A stretch of 64,000 bases of DNA from Virgisporangium ochraceum. GTDB lineage: Bacteria; Actinomycetota; Actinomycetes; Mycobacteriales; Micromonosporaceae. The position numbers were made by a program, and so were the translations under genes. Location of the stretch: the NCBI RefSeq assembly GCF_016863655.1, contig NZ_BOPH01000020.1, positions 154,654-218,653 of the forward strand. Direction: 5' to 3'. Each line of letters opens with the position of its first letter. Positions within the stretch are counted from its first letter, which is position 1. The notes below the pieces were generated by a model. The model made no database searches and was not told where the DNA came from. It worked only from the letters and a program-made list of their open reading frames with translations. Shown here piece by piece: positions 42,905-51,195 of the stretch.

Positions 42905-42927
42905 GGGGGGACCTCCAGCCCGGGTCC

Positions 42928-42955
42928 GGTGCCGCCCGCCGTGGCGGGCGGCACC
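42928..42955 (-). terminator. Intra-operon hairpin between binding-protein and ATPase genes
   Basis: GGTGCCGCCCGCC (42928-42940) and GGCGGGCGGCACC (42943-42955) form a perfect 13-base stem with only two loop bases, 12 bases after the binding-protein stop and 23 before the ATPase start. This position is classic for a partial terminator or 3' stabiliser that makes the binding protein more abundant than the channel. Confidence 0.75.
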
Positions 42956-42967
42956 GGGTCGTTCGAA

Positions 42968-43957
42968 TCAGTACTTACGGGTGGGCAGGGCGGCCTTCGC
43001 CTGCTCCTGGGTGAAGGTGGTCTCCTGGGTCTCGATCCGCGCCGGGACCGACTCACCCTTGTTGACCTTCTTCACCAGCTCCATCAGCTGTGGCCCGAGG
43101 AGCGGGCTGCACTCGGCGATGAAGTTGAACTTGCCGTCGGCAAGCGCCTGCATGCCGTCCTTCACCGCGTCGATGGTGATGATCTTGATGTCCTTGCCGG
43201 GCACCTTGCCGGCCGCGGTGATCGCCTCGAGCGCACCGAGACCCATGTCGTCGTTGTGCGCGAACAGCACATCGATCTTCGGGTTGGCCTTGACGAACTG
43301 CTCCATGACCTGCTTGCCGCCGGCCCGGGTGAAGTCACCGCTCTGGGACGCGATGACCTTCAGCTTCGGGTCCTTGGCGATGGCCTCGGCGAAGCCCTTC
43401 TTGCGGTCGTTGGCGGGCGCGGAGCCCGTGGTGCCCTGGAGCTCCACGATGTTGACGTCACCCGTGGCGCTCTTCATCTCGTTGACCAGCCACTCCCCGG
43501 ACAGACGCCCCTCCTTGACGAAGTCGGAGCCGAGGAATGACTTGTACAGCGTCTTGTCCTGGGTGTCCACCGCCCGGTCGGTCAGGATCACCGGGATGCC
43601 GGCGTCCTTGGCCTCCTTGAGCACGGTCTCGAAACCGGTCTCCACCTTCGGCGAGAACGCGATGACGTCGACCTTCTGCTGGATGAAGTTCCGGATCGCG
43701 GTGATCTGGTTCTCCTGCTTGCCCTGTGCGTCGTCGAACTTGAGCTCGATACCGGCCTCGGCGGCCGACTCCTTGATCGACGTGGTGTTGGCCGTCCGCC
43801 AGCCGCTCTCGGCACCGACCTGCGAGAAGCCGAGCACGATCGGCTCGTTGCCCGACCCGGCGTCGCCGCCGTCGCCGCCGGTGTCGCTGTTGTTGCAGGC
43901 CGCAAGGCTCAATGCGAGCAGGCCGACAGCCGTACCCGCCCAGACCTTCCTGAGCAT
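42968..43957 (-). CDS. ytfQ: Furanose-binding lipoprotein (YtfQ-like)
   Basis: A 329-residue periplasmic-binding-protein-fold lipoprotein. Lipobox LSLAAC places the lipidated Cys at 21; a Gly/Asp linker follows. The binding-domain sequence closely parallels Escherichia coli YtfQ: FSQVGAESGWRTANT (about 44-58), QGKQENQITAIRNFI, LTDRAVD, VELQGTTGSAPANDRKKGF and SQSGDFTRAGGKQVM. YtfQ binds galactofuranose and, in related bacteria, arabinofuranose. Linked GH51 and GH43 enzymes make L-arabinofuranose the better guess here. It heads the importer operon, with a palindromic LacI operator 88 bases upstream. Confidence 0.92.
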   Translation of the reverse strand: MLRKVWAGTAVGLLALSLAACNNSDTGGDGGDAGSGNEPIVLGFSQVGAESGWRTANTTSIKESAAEAGIELKFDDAQGKQENQITAIRNFIQQKVDVIAFSPKVETGFETVLKEAKDAGIPVILTDRAVDTQDKTLYKSFLGSDFVKEGRLSGEWLVNEMKSATGDVNIVELQGTTGSAPANDRKKGFAEAIAKDPKLKVIASQSGDFTRAGGKQVMEQFVKANPKIDVLFAHNDDMGLGALEAITAAGKVPGKDIKIITIDAVKDGMQALADGKFNFIAECSPLLGPQLMELVKKVNKGESVPARIETQETTFTQEQAKAALPTRKY

Positions 43958-44044
43958 TCCTAACTCCCTGTTCAGTTCAGTGGGTGGTGTGGGCGGTCGT
44001 GCGACCGCCGTCGCTGCGAACGGCCGGTTCGTCGCCGGGGCGAC

Positions 44045-44058
44045 TGTGAGCGCTCACA
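44045..44058. promoter_or_regulatory. LacI-type operator upstream of the furanose importer
   Basis: TGTGAGCGCTCACA is a perfect 14-base palindrome between the importer operon (start 43957) and the end of the LacI gene (44119). It shares TGTGA-CGCT-ACA with the sites at 45216 and 49323. Probable repressor site for the importer operon. Confidence 0.65.
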
Positions 44059-44118
44059 GCGCGTGAGGGTTTCCTCCTTCTTCCGCAGTGTGTCCTTGTG
44101 GGTGGGTGACCGCGGCGG

Positions 44119-45174
44119 TTACGCCGCGCTGCGGGAACTGACCCGCGGGATGAGCGTCGGTGTCAACAGGATCCGCACGGGGTCGGAGCCGGGGGGCCGG
44201 CCGAGCATGCGGACGAACAGGTCGATGCTCAAGCGGCCCATCTCGGTGAAGTCCTGCTTGACCGTCGACAGTGGAGGGATCATGTAGGCGGCCTCGGGAA
44301 CGTCGTCGAACCCGACGACGCTCACGTCGGCCGGAATCCGGCGGCCGGACTCGAACAGCGCCCGCAGCAGGCCGAGGGCCATCTGGTCGTTGCCGCAGAA
44401 CACGGCCGTCACCGCCCGGTCGGCGGCCAGCACGCGCCCGAGATCGTAGCCGGACCGCGCGCTCCAGTCGCCGGTGAGCGCGTCGGGTGTCGGCGCGCCC
44501 GCCTCGGTGAGCGCCCGTCGCCAGCCCTGGCGCCGCTCCCGCGCGTCGGGGTAGCCGACCGGGCCACCGATGTGGTGCACGGTGCGGTGCCCCTGCGCGA
44601 GCAGGTGGCGGGTGGCGACGACCGCGCCGGCGACGTTGTCGACGCCCACGAACGGCACCGCCGCGCCGCTGCCGACCCCGACCGCCACCGTGATGACGCC
44701 CGACGGCACGGCGACCAGCGCGTGCACCGCCTCGTCGTGCGGCACCACGCCGACGATCCCCTCGACCGACTGCTCCTCGAGCCGGGAGACCGCGTCGCGC
44801 ACCGCCCGCTGGGTCAGCGTGTTGATGCTGGCGACGCTGACGAAGTAGCCGGCCGCGCGGGCCGCCTGCTCGACGCCGTACACCATCGACGCCGGCCCGA
44901 AGAGGGTGCTGTCGACGGTGACGATGCCGATCGTGTTGGACCGCCGCGTCACCAGGGTGCGGGCCGCCGAGTTGGGCTGGTAGTTCAGCTCACGCATGGC
45001 GTCGAGCACCCGCTGCCGGGTCTCGGCCCGCACGTTGGCGTGCGAGTTGACGACCCGCGAGACGGTCTGGTGGGAGACCCCGGCAAGCCGGGCGACGTCC
45101 ATCATCACCGGCGCGCGTGGCCGGCGGCCGTCGACGGCTGAGACCGGGATACGCGGTGGTAGAACACCGTCCAT
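44119..45174 (-). CDS. LacI-family transcriptional regulator of the arabinofuranoside locus
   Basis: A 351-residue LacI-type repressor. The helix-turn-helix and hinge read MMDVARLAGVSHQTVSRVVN and LNYQPNSAARTL (about 23-75), with the Tyr/Gln and Ala/Val contacts of the recognition helix in place. The sugar-binding domain (NTIGIVTVD, AVFCGNDQMALGLLRAL, VVGFDD) follows. Start at ATG 45174 with GGAGG five to six bases upstream. An operator lies 42 bases before the start, so autoregulation is likely. Its position between the importer and the GH43/GH51 genes, each preceded by matching operators, makes it the local regulator. The inducer is presumably a free arabinofuranosyl sugar. Confidence 0.92.
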   Translation of the reverse strand: MDGVLPPRIPVSAVDGRRPRAPVMMDVARLAGVSHQTVSRVVNSHANVRAETRQRVLDAMRELNYQPNSAARTLVTRRSNTIGIVTVDSTLFGPASMVYGVEQAARAAGYFVSVASINTLTQRAVRDAVSRLEEQSVEGIVGVVPHDEAVHALVAVPSGVITVAVGVGSGAAVPFVGVDNVAGAVVATRHLLAQGHRTVHHIGGPVGYPDARERRQGWRRALTEAGAPTPDALTGDWSARSGYDLGRVLAADRAVTAVFCGNDQMALGLLRALFESGRRIPADVSVVGFDDVPEAAYMIPPLSTVKQDFTEMGRLSIDLFVRMLGRPPGSDPVRILLTPTLIPRVSSRSAA

Positions 45175-45215
45175 GCGCACCTCCGGCTGTTTCGACGTTG
45201 TTACCGCCCCGTCAG

Positions 45216-45229
45216 TGTTAGCGTTCACA
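45216..45229. promoter_or_regulatory. LacI-type operator upstream of the LacI gene
   Basis: TGTTAGCGTTCACA is the exact reverse complement of the site before the GH51 gene (49323-49336). It lies 42 bases upstream of the regulator's ATG, as expected for autoregulation. Confidence 0.7.
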
Positions 45230-45285
45230 CGTCGACCCGTCAAGACACCGTCACACACTTGAAATCGACGGCGGCGAACCCTTTT

Positions 45286-45330
45286 TGTGGATCTTGGAGC
45301 CGGGCGGGTCGCGCGGCCCCAAGATCCACA
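45286..45330. repeat. Inverted repeat TGTGGATCTTGG / CCAAGATCCACA
   Basis: Two exact 12-base arms (45286-45297 and 45319-45330) flank a GC-rich loop eight bases past the GH43 stop. It can serve as the GH43 terminator. Its GGATCTTGG core recurs in the inverted repeat at 19548-19597. Confidence 0.7.
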
Positions 45331-45337
45331 TCTGACC

Positions 45338-46765
45338 TCAGCCGAGCAGGAAGACCGTCGCGGCGCCGGTGGTCAGGCGCCCGCCCTCGTGCCGCAGGTA
45401 GGCGCCCGTGCCGACCGACTGCAACGTGACCCCGGCGCCCGACGCCACCCGGCGGAAGCTCGCCTGCCCGGCGAACGTGCCGCCGCTCTCCTGCGGGTCG
45501 ATACGCACCGTGGTCCCGGAGATCCGCGCGTAGCGGTTCGGGAAGTTGACCGACTGGATCGACTCCGTGCCGGCACCGGCGAGACCGGGCACGAACCGGA
45601 ACTGGGTGTCGGCGAGCTGCCGCACGCCCGCCTCCACCCGCAGGACATAGTCGTAGTGCCGCAGGTGGCTGGCCGGCGCGTCGGCCGGGGACAGCCGCAC
45701 GATCGGCCCGCCCCTGCCCACCGGCACCCCGAACAGCGGGGTCCCGTCGGCGTGCCAGTAGAGCCTCTGCACGCGGGTGTGCCGGTTCGGGTCGTAGAGC
45801 GGGTCGCCGGTGATGTCGCGGTAGTCGCGGGCGTGGTAGACGAGCACGTCGGTGACGCCGTCCTCGGCGACGGTGAACGTGTTGTGACCCGGTCCGTACT
45901 GCGACGTGTTGGCGTTGGTGACGAACACCGGGTCCGGCGACTTCACCCAGCTCGACGGCGCCAGCAGGTTCGACGACGCCGACGCCGTGAGCAGCCCCAT
46001 GCAGTACCGGGAGTCCGTGGCGCTGGCCGAGAACGTCATGAACACCCTGCCGTTGCGGACGATCACCGCCGCGCCCTCGTTGACCCGGAACCCCTGGACC
46101 TCCCAGCTCCGCGTCGGCGTGGCGATCCGCACCGGCTTGGTGCGCAGCGCCAGCGGGGAGCTCATCTCGGAGATGTACAGGTTGGAGTTCGTCGCGATCT
46201 CCGGCTCGCTCTGCGCCCACACGTAGTACCGCCGCCCGTTGTGGGCGAACGTCGTCGCGTCGAGGGCGAAGCTGTCCCACTCGGTGACGATCTGACCGCG
46301 CAGCGCCCAGCCGGCCGCGTCGAGCGGGTCGGCCCGCGCCGACTCCAGCACGTACATCCGGATCCGGAAGACGTTGTCGGAGTCGCCCGCGGCGAAGTAG
46401 ATGTACCAGCGGTTGTCGATGCGGTGCAGCTCCGGCGCCCAGATGTGCCCGCCCATCCGGCCCGACGACGGTCGGCGCCACACGACGGTCTCGGCCGCGG
46501 TCGACAGTCCCGCGATCGTCGACGCGCCGCGCACGACGACGCGGTCGTACTCCGGCACCGAGCCGGTGAAGTAGTACATCCCGTTGGTGCGCGGGGTGAT
46601 GAACGGGTCGGCCCGCTGGGTGACGAGCGGGTTCACGGTGGTCACCCCGTAGATCTCCGCGTCCGTCCGCGGTGGGGCCGCCGCACGCGCGACCGCACCG
46701 CCTCCGACGGACGCCGCCACAGCGGCACCGAGACCGCCGCGGAGGAGGTTGCGTCGACTGGTCAT
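45338..46765 (-). CDS. Tat-exported GH43 exo-arabinofuranosidase with AbfB (CBM42) domain
   Basis: A 475-residue secreted enzyme. Tat leader SRRNLLRGG (3-11). The five-bladed GH43 propeller spans about 40-330: catalytic base Asp in ADPFITP, the HIWAPELHRI strand, and the probable acid Glu in VNEGAAVIV. The C-terminal 140 residues (about 335-475) are an AbfB-like beta-trefoil (CBM42; LRHYDYVLRVE, VNFPNRYARI, QSVGTGAYLRHEGG) that binds arabinofuranose side chains. This architecture matches exo-1,5-alpha-L-arabinofuranosidases of GH43 subfamily 26. It lies four bases after the GH51 gene and should share its operator-controlled promoter. Confidence 0.9.
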   Translation of the reverse strand: MTSRRNLLRGGLGAAVAASVGGGAVARAAAPPRTDAEIYGVTTVNPLVTQRADPFITPRTNGMYYFTGSVPEYDRVVVRGASTIAGLSTAAETVVWRRPSSGRMGGHIWAPELHRIDNRWYIYFAAGDSDNVFRIRMYVLESARADPLDAAGWALRGQIVTEWDSFALDATTFAHNGRRYYVWAQSEPEIATNSNLYISEMSSPLALRTKPVRIATPTRSWEVQGFRVNEGAAVIVRNGRVFMTFSASATDSRYCMGLLTASASSNLLAPSSWVKSPDPVFVTNANTSQYGPGHNTFTVAEDGVTDVLVYHARDYRDITGDPLYDPNRHTRVQRLYWHADGTPLFGVPVGRGGPIVRLSPADAPASHLRHYDYVLRVEAGVRQLADTQFRFVPGLAGAGTESIQSVNFPNRYARISGTTVRIDPQESGGTFAGQASFRRVASGAGVTLQSVGTGAYLRHEGGRLTTGAATVFLLG

Positions 46766-46769
46766 GGCT

Positions 46770-49301
46770 CTACCTCGTCCGGATTCGAAGGAACGTGACG
46801 GAGTTCGGCGGGAACGTGTGCGTGAACCGCGACCCGACGCGCACGGTGCCCGTCACCGGCTGGATCGGCTCGGCCGAGCGGGTGTTCTGCTCCCCCGGGT
46901 CACCGGTGATCACGGTCGTCCGCGCGGTGTCGCGCACCCGCTGACGACCGAGGTCGATGCGTGTCGTCGCCGGTGCGTCCTGCGCGTTGACCACCTTGAC
47001 GATCAGCTCGCCGGTGCGGTCGTCGCGCGTGACCACCTGCGCGAACGGCTGCGTCACCTGGTCGTCGACGAAGCTGCCCCACTCCTCGTTGTTGAGGAAC
47101 AGCCGCACGGTCGTCCCCCGGACCTCGACGCGGATGTCGTAGGCGACGCCGGCCTGGATGGTGTTCGGCTTGGCGATGACGATCGACTTGCTGCCGCCGG
47201 CGCCCTTCTGGATCGCGCCCTGGGTGTTGTTCCAGCCGCCCAGGTTCCACCAGTACAGCTCGCCGCTCTCCTGTACGCCGAACGCGACGAGGAAGCCCTC
47301 GGCGCCGTCGAGCTTCGTCGCCTTGAGCGTCAGGTCGTAGTCGGTCGCCGTGATGTTGCCGGCCCTGACGAGCGTGTCGAGCGCGGCCGTGTCGGACTGC
47401 TGGTACTGGCCGTCGACGACGCTCCACGCGCCGCGCGGTTCGACCGCCGACCACTGTCCGGCGCCGTTCGCGAAGTCGTCGCTGAAGAGCACGCCGCCGT
47501 CGGTGCCGGTGACCTTCACGTCGTCGTAGCGGGCGGCGGTCGCCCACGTCGACAGCCCGACCGCGCCGGTGATGCCGCGCGGCGGAACCACCGGCGCGGT
47601 GAACCGGCTCGGCACGGTGCGGTCGCCGACGTTGTTCATGAACAGCTTCTGCACCTGGTAGCTGGTGGTGCCCCAGGACTCGTCGCTGTCGAACCAGATC
47701 AGGTCGGGCCGCCACTGCACGTGGTCGATGTTCGCGAGAAGCGGCGCGTAGGCGGCCAGCCGCACCACGTCGGCGTTGCGTTCCAGGCCGGTCATGTAGT
47801 GCGCCTCGGCGAGGGAGTTGAAGAACTTGTTGTCCTGCGAGGCGAACTCACCGAGGAACACCTTGGGACCGTTGCGGTCGTAGCTGTCGTAGCGGTGGTT
47901 GTTCTGCAGGAACCAGCCGGGGGTGTTGTAGTAGTGCTCGTCGACCATGTCGACGCCGGCCTCGCGGTTCAGGGTCCAGAGCCGGTCGAACGTGGCGCCG
48001 GTGTCGTCCGGCCCGGAGTTGCTGATCACCGTGATGTCCGGGTACCTCGCCTTGATCGCCGACCGGAACCGCAGGAAGTTCGCGAAGAACTCGTTCGGCA
48101 GGTTCTCCTCGTTGCCGATCGCGATGTGGGTCAGGGCGTACGGCTTCGGGTGCCCCATCCGCGCGCGCAGCCCGCCCCACGTCGACGATGCGGGGCCGTT
48201 CGCGAACTCGATGAGGTCGAGGGTGTCCTGGATGTGCCGCTGGAGCAGGGCCTCGTCGGCCGTGGCCCGGTTCTGCCCGCACCCGGTCACCAGTGCCGGC
48301 ACCACCGGCAGCGGCATCGCGCCGACGTCCTCGGAGAACTGGAAGTACTCGAAGTAGCCGAGGCCGTAGGACTGGTTGTAGCCCCAGAAGTTGCGGTTGG
48401 TCGCGCGCTGTTCGACCGGACCCACGGTGTCCTTCCACTGGTACGACCGCGACCGTTCCCAGTTGGACGAGGCGTCGTAGCCGTACATGCTGTTGGTGTT
48501 CACCAGGCAGCCGCCGGGGAAGCGCACGAAGCCCGGCTTCAGCGCGGCGATCTTCTCGGCGAGGTCCTTGCGGAGACCGTTGGCGCGGCCCTTGAACGTC
48601 TTCTGCGGGAACAGCGACACCATGTCCAGCCGCAGTGTGCCGGTGCCGGCCGCCCGCACCGAGAGCCGGCCGACGTCGGAGTCGCGGCGGGCGGTGAGCG
48701 TCCCGGTGTACCGGGACCAGGTGTCGCCGCGCACCACGCGGGTCAGCGGCGTGGCGAGCGGATCGCCCTGCGCGTCGTGCACCGTGACCGACAGCGGCGT
48801 GCCCGCCGCGGCGTCGGTGCGCGCCCACACCGAGAAGTCGTAGCGGTCGCCCGCCTGCACGGCGACGCCGGTGTTCCAGCCCGCGTTGGTCACGCCGTAC
48901 CAGCCACCGTCCGGGTTGGACAGTGCGAGGTTCAGGTAGGTGCGGTTGCGCTCGTGCAGCCGCGCGGCGTCGTCGACCGTGGTGGCGGTGCCGGCGCCGC
49001 CGTCCACCCCGTTCGGGGTCCACGCGGTGAGCCCGGTGTAGGACTGGTTGTCGATCGGCAGGAACTCGAACGACCGGTTGCGCACGAGCTCGGCGTACAG
49101 GCCGCCGTCGGCGGCGAAGTTGATGTCCTCGAAGAAGACCCCGTACATGGAGTCGGAGATGTCGGCGCCGGCAGCGCGTGGGTCGACGGTGATCGTGTAG
49201 TCGGGAGTCGGTTCGGGCGCCCGTGCCTGCGCCGGCACGGCTCCGACCGAGCCGACCAGTGCCACGATCGCCAACCCGACAAGTGTCCTGGCCCGGGGCA
49301 T
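46770..49301 (-). CDS. Secreted GH51 alpha-L-arabinofuranosidase
   Basis: An 843-residue secreted glycosidase. Signal peptide about 1-27 (VGLAIVALVGSVGAVPAQA). The N-terminal strand region (SMYGVFFEDINFAADGGLYAELVRNRSFEF) is diagnostic. A CBM4/9-like jelly-roll sits at about 95-210. The GH51 barrel has the acid/base Glu in IGNEENLPNEFF and the nucleophile Glu in FLGEFAS. The C-terminal beta domain (from about 520) contains an inserted laminin-G/DUF1080-like unit (about 590-725, DDFANGAGQWSAVEPRGAW). It removes terminal L-arabinofuranose from arabinans or arabinoxylans. Start chosen at 49301 because GGAGG lies seven bases upstream and the operator at 49323-49336 would otherwise lie inside the gene. 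Confidence 0.92.
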   Translation of the reverse strand: MPRARTLVGLAIVALVGSVGAVPAQARAPEPTPDYTITVDPRAAGADISDSMYGVFFEDINFAADGGLYAELVRNRSFEFLPIDNQSYTGLTAWTPNGVDGGAGTATTVDDAARLHERNRTYLNLALSNPDGGWYGVTNAGWNTGVAVQAGDRYDFSVWARTDAAAGTPLSVTVHDAQGDPLATPLTRVVRGDTWSRYTGTLTARRDSDVGRLSVRAAGTGTLRLDMVSLFPQKTFKGRANGLRKDLAEKIAALKPGFVRFPGGCLVNTNSMYGYDASSNWERSRSYQWKDTVGPVEQRATNRNFWGYNQSYGLGYFEYFQFSEDVGAMPLPVVPALVTGCGQNRATADEALLQRHIQDTLDLIEFANGPASSTWGGLRARMGHPKPYALTHIAIGNEENLPNEFFANFLRFRSAIKARYPDITVISNSGPDDTGATFDRLWTLNREAGVDMVDEHYYNTPGWFLQNNHRYDSYDRNGPKVFLGEFASQDNKFFNSLAEAHYMTGLERNADVVRLAAYAPLLANIDHVQWRPDLIWFDSDESWGTTSYQVQKLFMNNVGDRTVPSRFTAPVVPPRGITGAVGLSTWATAARYDDVKVTGTDGGVLFSDDFANGAGQWSAVEPRGAWSVVDGQYQQSDTAALDTLVRAGNITATDYDLTLKATKLDGAEGFLVAFGVQESGELYWWNLGGWNNTQGAIQKGAGGSKSIVIAKPNTIQAGVAYDIRVEVRGTTVRLFLNNEEWGSFVDDQVTQPFAQVVTRDDRTGELIVKVVNAQDAPATTRIDLGRQRVRDTARTTVITGDPGEQNTRSAEPIQPVTGTVRVGSRFTHTFPPNSVTFLRIRTR

Positions 49302-49322
49302 GGCGGATCCTCCGGAGTGGGT

Positions 49323-49336
49323 TGTGAACGCTAACA
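49323..49336. promoter_or_regulatory. LacI-type operator upstream of the GH51-GH43 operon
   Basis: TGTGAACGCTAACA, 22 bases before the GH51 start, identical (inverted) to the regulator's own operator. It would block the promoter or early transcript of the GH51-GH43 unit. Confidence 0.7.
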
Positions 49337-49474
49337 AGCTGGGTCAGTATCCGCTAGCCATCGCCAGAGGTCAATGTGTAAGGTGCTGGTGAACCCGTGG
49401 GCGGGCAGTTGCACAACTCTGCAAAACCGGCCCGTTCGCTTGCCCGGCCGGCCTGTCCGTGTGAGGGTCGCCGC

Positions 49475-50524
49475 GTGAATCTGCTCGAGCCGGTCCCGTC
49501 GCTCACCCGGTGGGGCCTGTCTCCCGACGCCGACCTCGTCTACCGGTCGCTGGCCGCGATCGGTCCGGGCACCGTCGGGTCGCTGTCGGCGGGTCTGGGG
49601 ATCACGAGGCACCGGGTGTCGATGGCGATCGACGAGCTGCACGTCACGGGGGCGGTGCGCGGGCCCCACGTCCCCGAATCGCCGCCGGCGGCCCGACGGT
49701 GGCAGGCCATGCCGGTCGCCGACGTGGTCGCCGCGCTGCGGCAGCGCCGGCTGCGCACCGTCGACCTGCGCTACCAGGCCGGGTTCCACCACGCGTTGTT
49801 GCAGGGCTCGGTGCTGCCGACGCCGACCCCGCCGCCCGCACACGGCCGGGTCCTGCTCACCTCCGGCGAGATCAGGGCCCGGATCGCCACCCTCGTCGCG
49901 GCCGAGCGGCACGAGCACCTCGCGGTGAACCCCGAGCCGAGCTTCGCCGAGGAGGACATGGCCGAGGCGCTGCCGCTCGACCGCGCGCTCGTGGCCCGCG
50001 GGATCCGCCTGCGCACCTGCGGCGTGCCGCCGCTCGACGCCGACCGCAGTTCGGCCGTCGCCCACCAGCTGGCCAGCATCGGCGCCGACTACCGGGAACG
50101 CACCGACGTGCCGGTCAAGCTGATGGTGTTCGACCGGCGGATCGCGCTGCTGCCGGTCGACCCGTTCGACCCGTCGGCCGGCGCGCTGGAGATCGACCAT
50201 CCGGTCATCGTGGCCGGGCTCGTCGCGCTCTTCGAACAGTTGTGGGGCGCGGGGCGCGACCCGCGCCGCGGTGGCGTGCCGCCGATCGTGCTGTCGCCGC
50301 GGGAGCGGTCGATCGTCGCGCTGCTCGCCACCGGCCTCACCGACGCGGGTGTCGCCACCCGGCTGAACATCAGCCGGCGCACCATCGCCTACACGCTCCG
50401 CGCGCTGATGGACCGGATCGGCGCGGAGAACCGTTTCCAGCTCGGGCTCATCCTGGGCTCGATGCATCTGCTCACCCCGCCCGGCCGTCCGGCCGGTGCG
50501 GCAGACCATGGGGGAAATCAATGA
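49475..50524 (+). CDS. TrmB-like / LuxR-type transcriptional regulator
   Basis: A 349-residue regulator. The N-terminal winged-helix of TrmB type (about 5-70; DADLVYRSLAAIGPGTVGSLSAGLGITRHRVSMAIDEL) is followed by a helical middle (about 110-140). A phospholipase-D-like fold segment contains RTDVPVKLMVFDRRIALLPVD. The C-terminal LuxR helix-turn-helix is about 270-335 (LSPRERSIVALLATGLTDAGVATRLNISRRTIAYTLRALMDRIGAENRFQ). This layout is common in Pseudonocardiaceae. GTG at 49475 with GAGGG upstream was chosen. The stop overlaps the next gene's ATG (ATGA), so the regulator is coupled to a secreted protein. Confidence 0.85.
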   Translation: MNLLEPVPSLTRWGLSPDADLVYRSLAAIGPGTVGSLSAGLGITRHRVSMAIDELHVTGAVRGPHVPESPPAARRWQAMPVADVVAALRQRRLRTVDLRYQAGFHHALLQGSVLPTPTPPPAHGRVLLTSGEIRARIATLVAAERHEHLAVNPEPSFAEEDMAEALPLDRALVARGIRLRTCGVPPLDADRSSAVAHQLASIGADYRERTDVPVKLMVFDRRIALLPVDPFDPSAGALEIDHPVIVAGLVALFEQLWGAGRDPRRGGVPPIVLSPRERSIVALLATGLTDAGVATRLNISRRTIAYTLRALMDRIGAENRFQLGLILGSMHLLTPPGRPAGAADHGGNQ

Positions 50525-51093
50525 GACGGACCGGGATGCTCCTGGTCGCGGCGTTCGCGGCCATCCTGTCGGTGGTGACGGCCCAGGGTGCCGCCTCCGC
50601 CGCCGGCGCCGACACCTGGGACCCGCGGTACCCGTGCACCAGCGGCGCCTTCGACCTCGGATCGCTCACCGCGCGGCCCGCCGAGCCACCGATGGACCAG
50701 GCGCTGACGATCGTGAGGCTGTACGGCTCGCTGACGTGCGACGTTCCCGTGCCGGGGGCGAAGTACGCGCTCGCCGTGTACCCGGTGGGCGCCGCGTTCG
50801 GGGTGGTCGACACGGCCGCGGCGGTGCTGCCCTACGAGCCGACCAAGGACCCGCAGACGTTCCGGGTGGAGGGCGGGATCAGCCCGCAGCAGGGCGTCGC
50901 GGTCTGCGCCGCCTCCGACGTCGACCTGCGCATCGCCTGTGTCGAGGTACGCGTGAAGATGTCCGGCGTCGTGGGGTCCGTCTCCGCCCGGTCCCTCGCC
51001 GTGTCCGACCCGCTCGTCACCCGTCCGCTGCTGATCAGCAGCCGCGACGTCGACCCGTCGTGCGGCACCTGCTGGCGCATGAAGAAGCCGTGA
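50521..51093 (+). CDS. Secreted protein of unknown function coupled to the LuxR regulator
   Basis: A 190-residue exported protein. Signal peptide about 1-28 (TGMLLVAAFAAILSVVTAQGAASAA). The mature part has six cysteines (YPCTSG, SLTCDVP, AVCAAS, IACVEV, SCGTCW), likely three disulfides, and beta-rich sequence. I do not recognise the family. The ATG overlaps the regulator's stop (ATGA). This coupling suggests that the regulator and the small secreted protein act in one circuit, for example as a secreted effector or signal; that is speculation. Confidence 0.75.
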   Translation: MRRTGMLLVAAFAAILSVVTAQGAASAAGADTWDPRYPCTSGAFDLGSLTARPAEPPMDQALTIVRLYGSLTCDVPVPGAKYALAVYPVGAAFGVVDTAAAVLPYEPTKDPQTFRVEGGISPQQGVAVCAASDVDLRIACVEVRVKMSGVVGSVSARSLAVSDPLVTRPLLISSRDVDPSCGTCWRMKKP

Positions 51094-51195
51094 CCGTCCG
51101 GCCGGTCGTGACCTTCACGGCCGGCCGGCACCCGCTACCCTGGCCACGCTGACGGACCGGACGGCGGGAGGACCGGTGGGAGTCACGCCGGTGGC

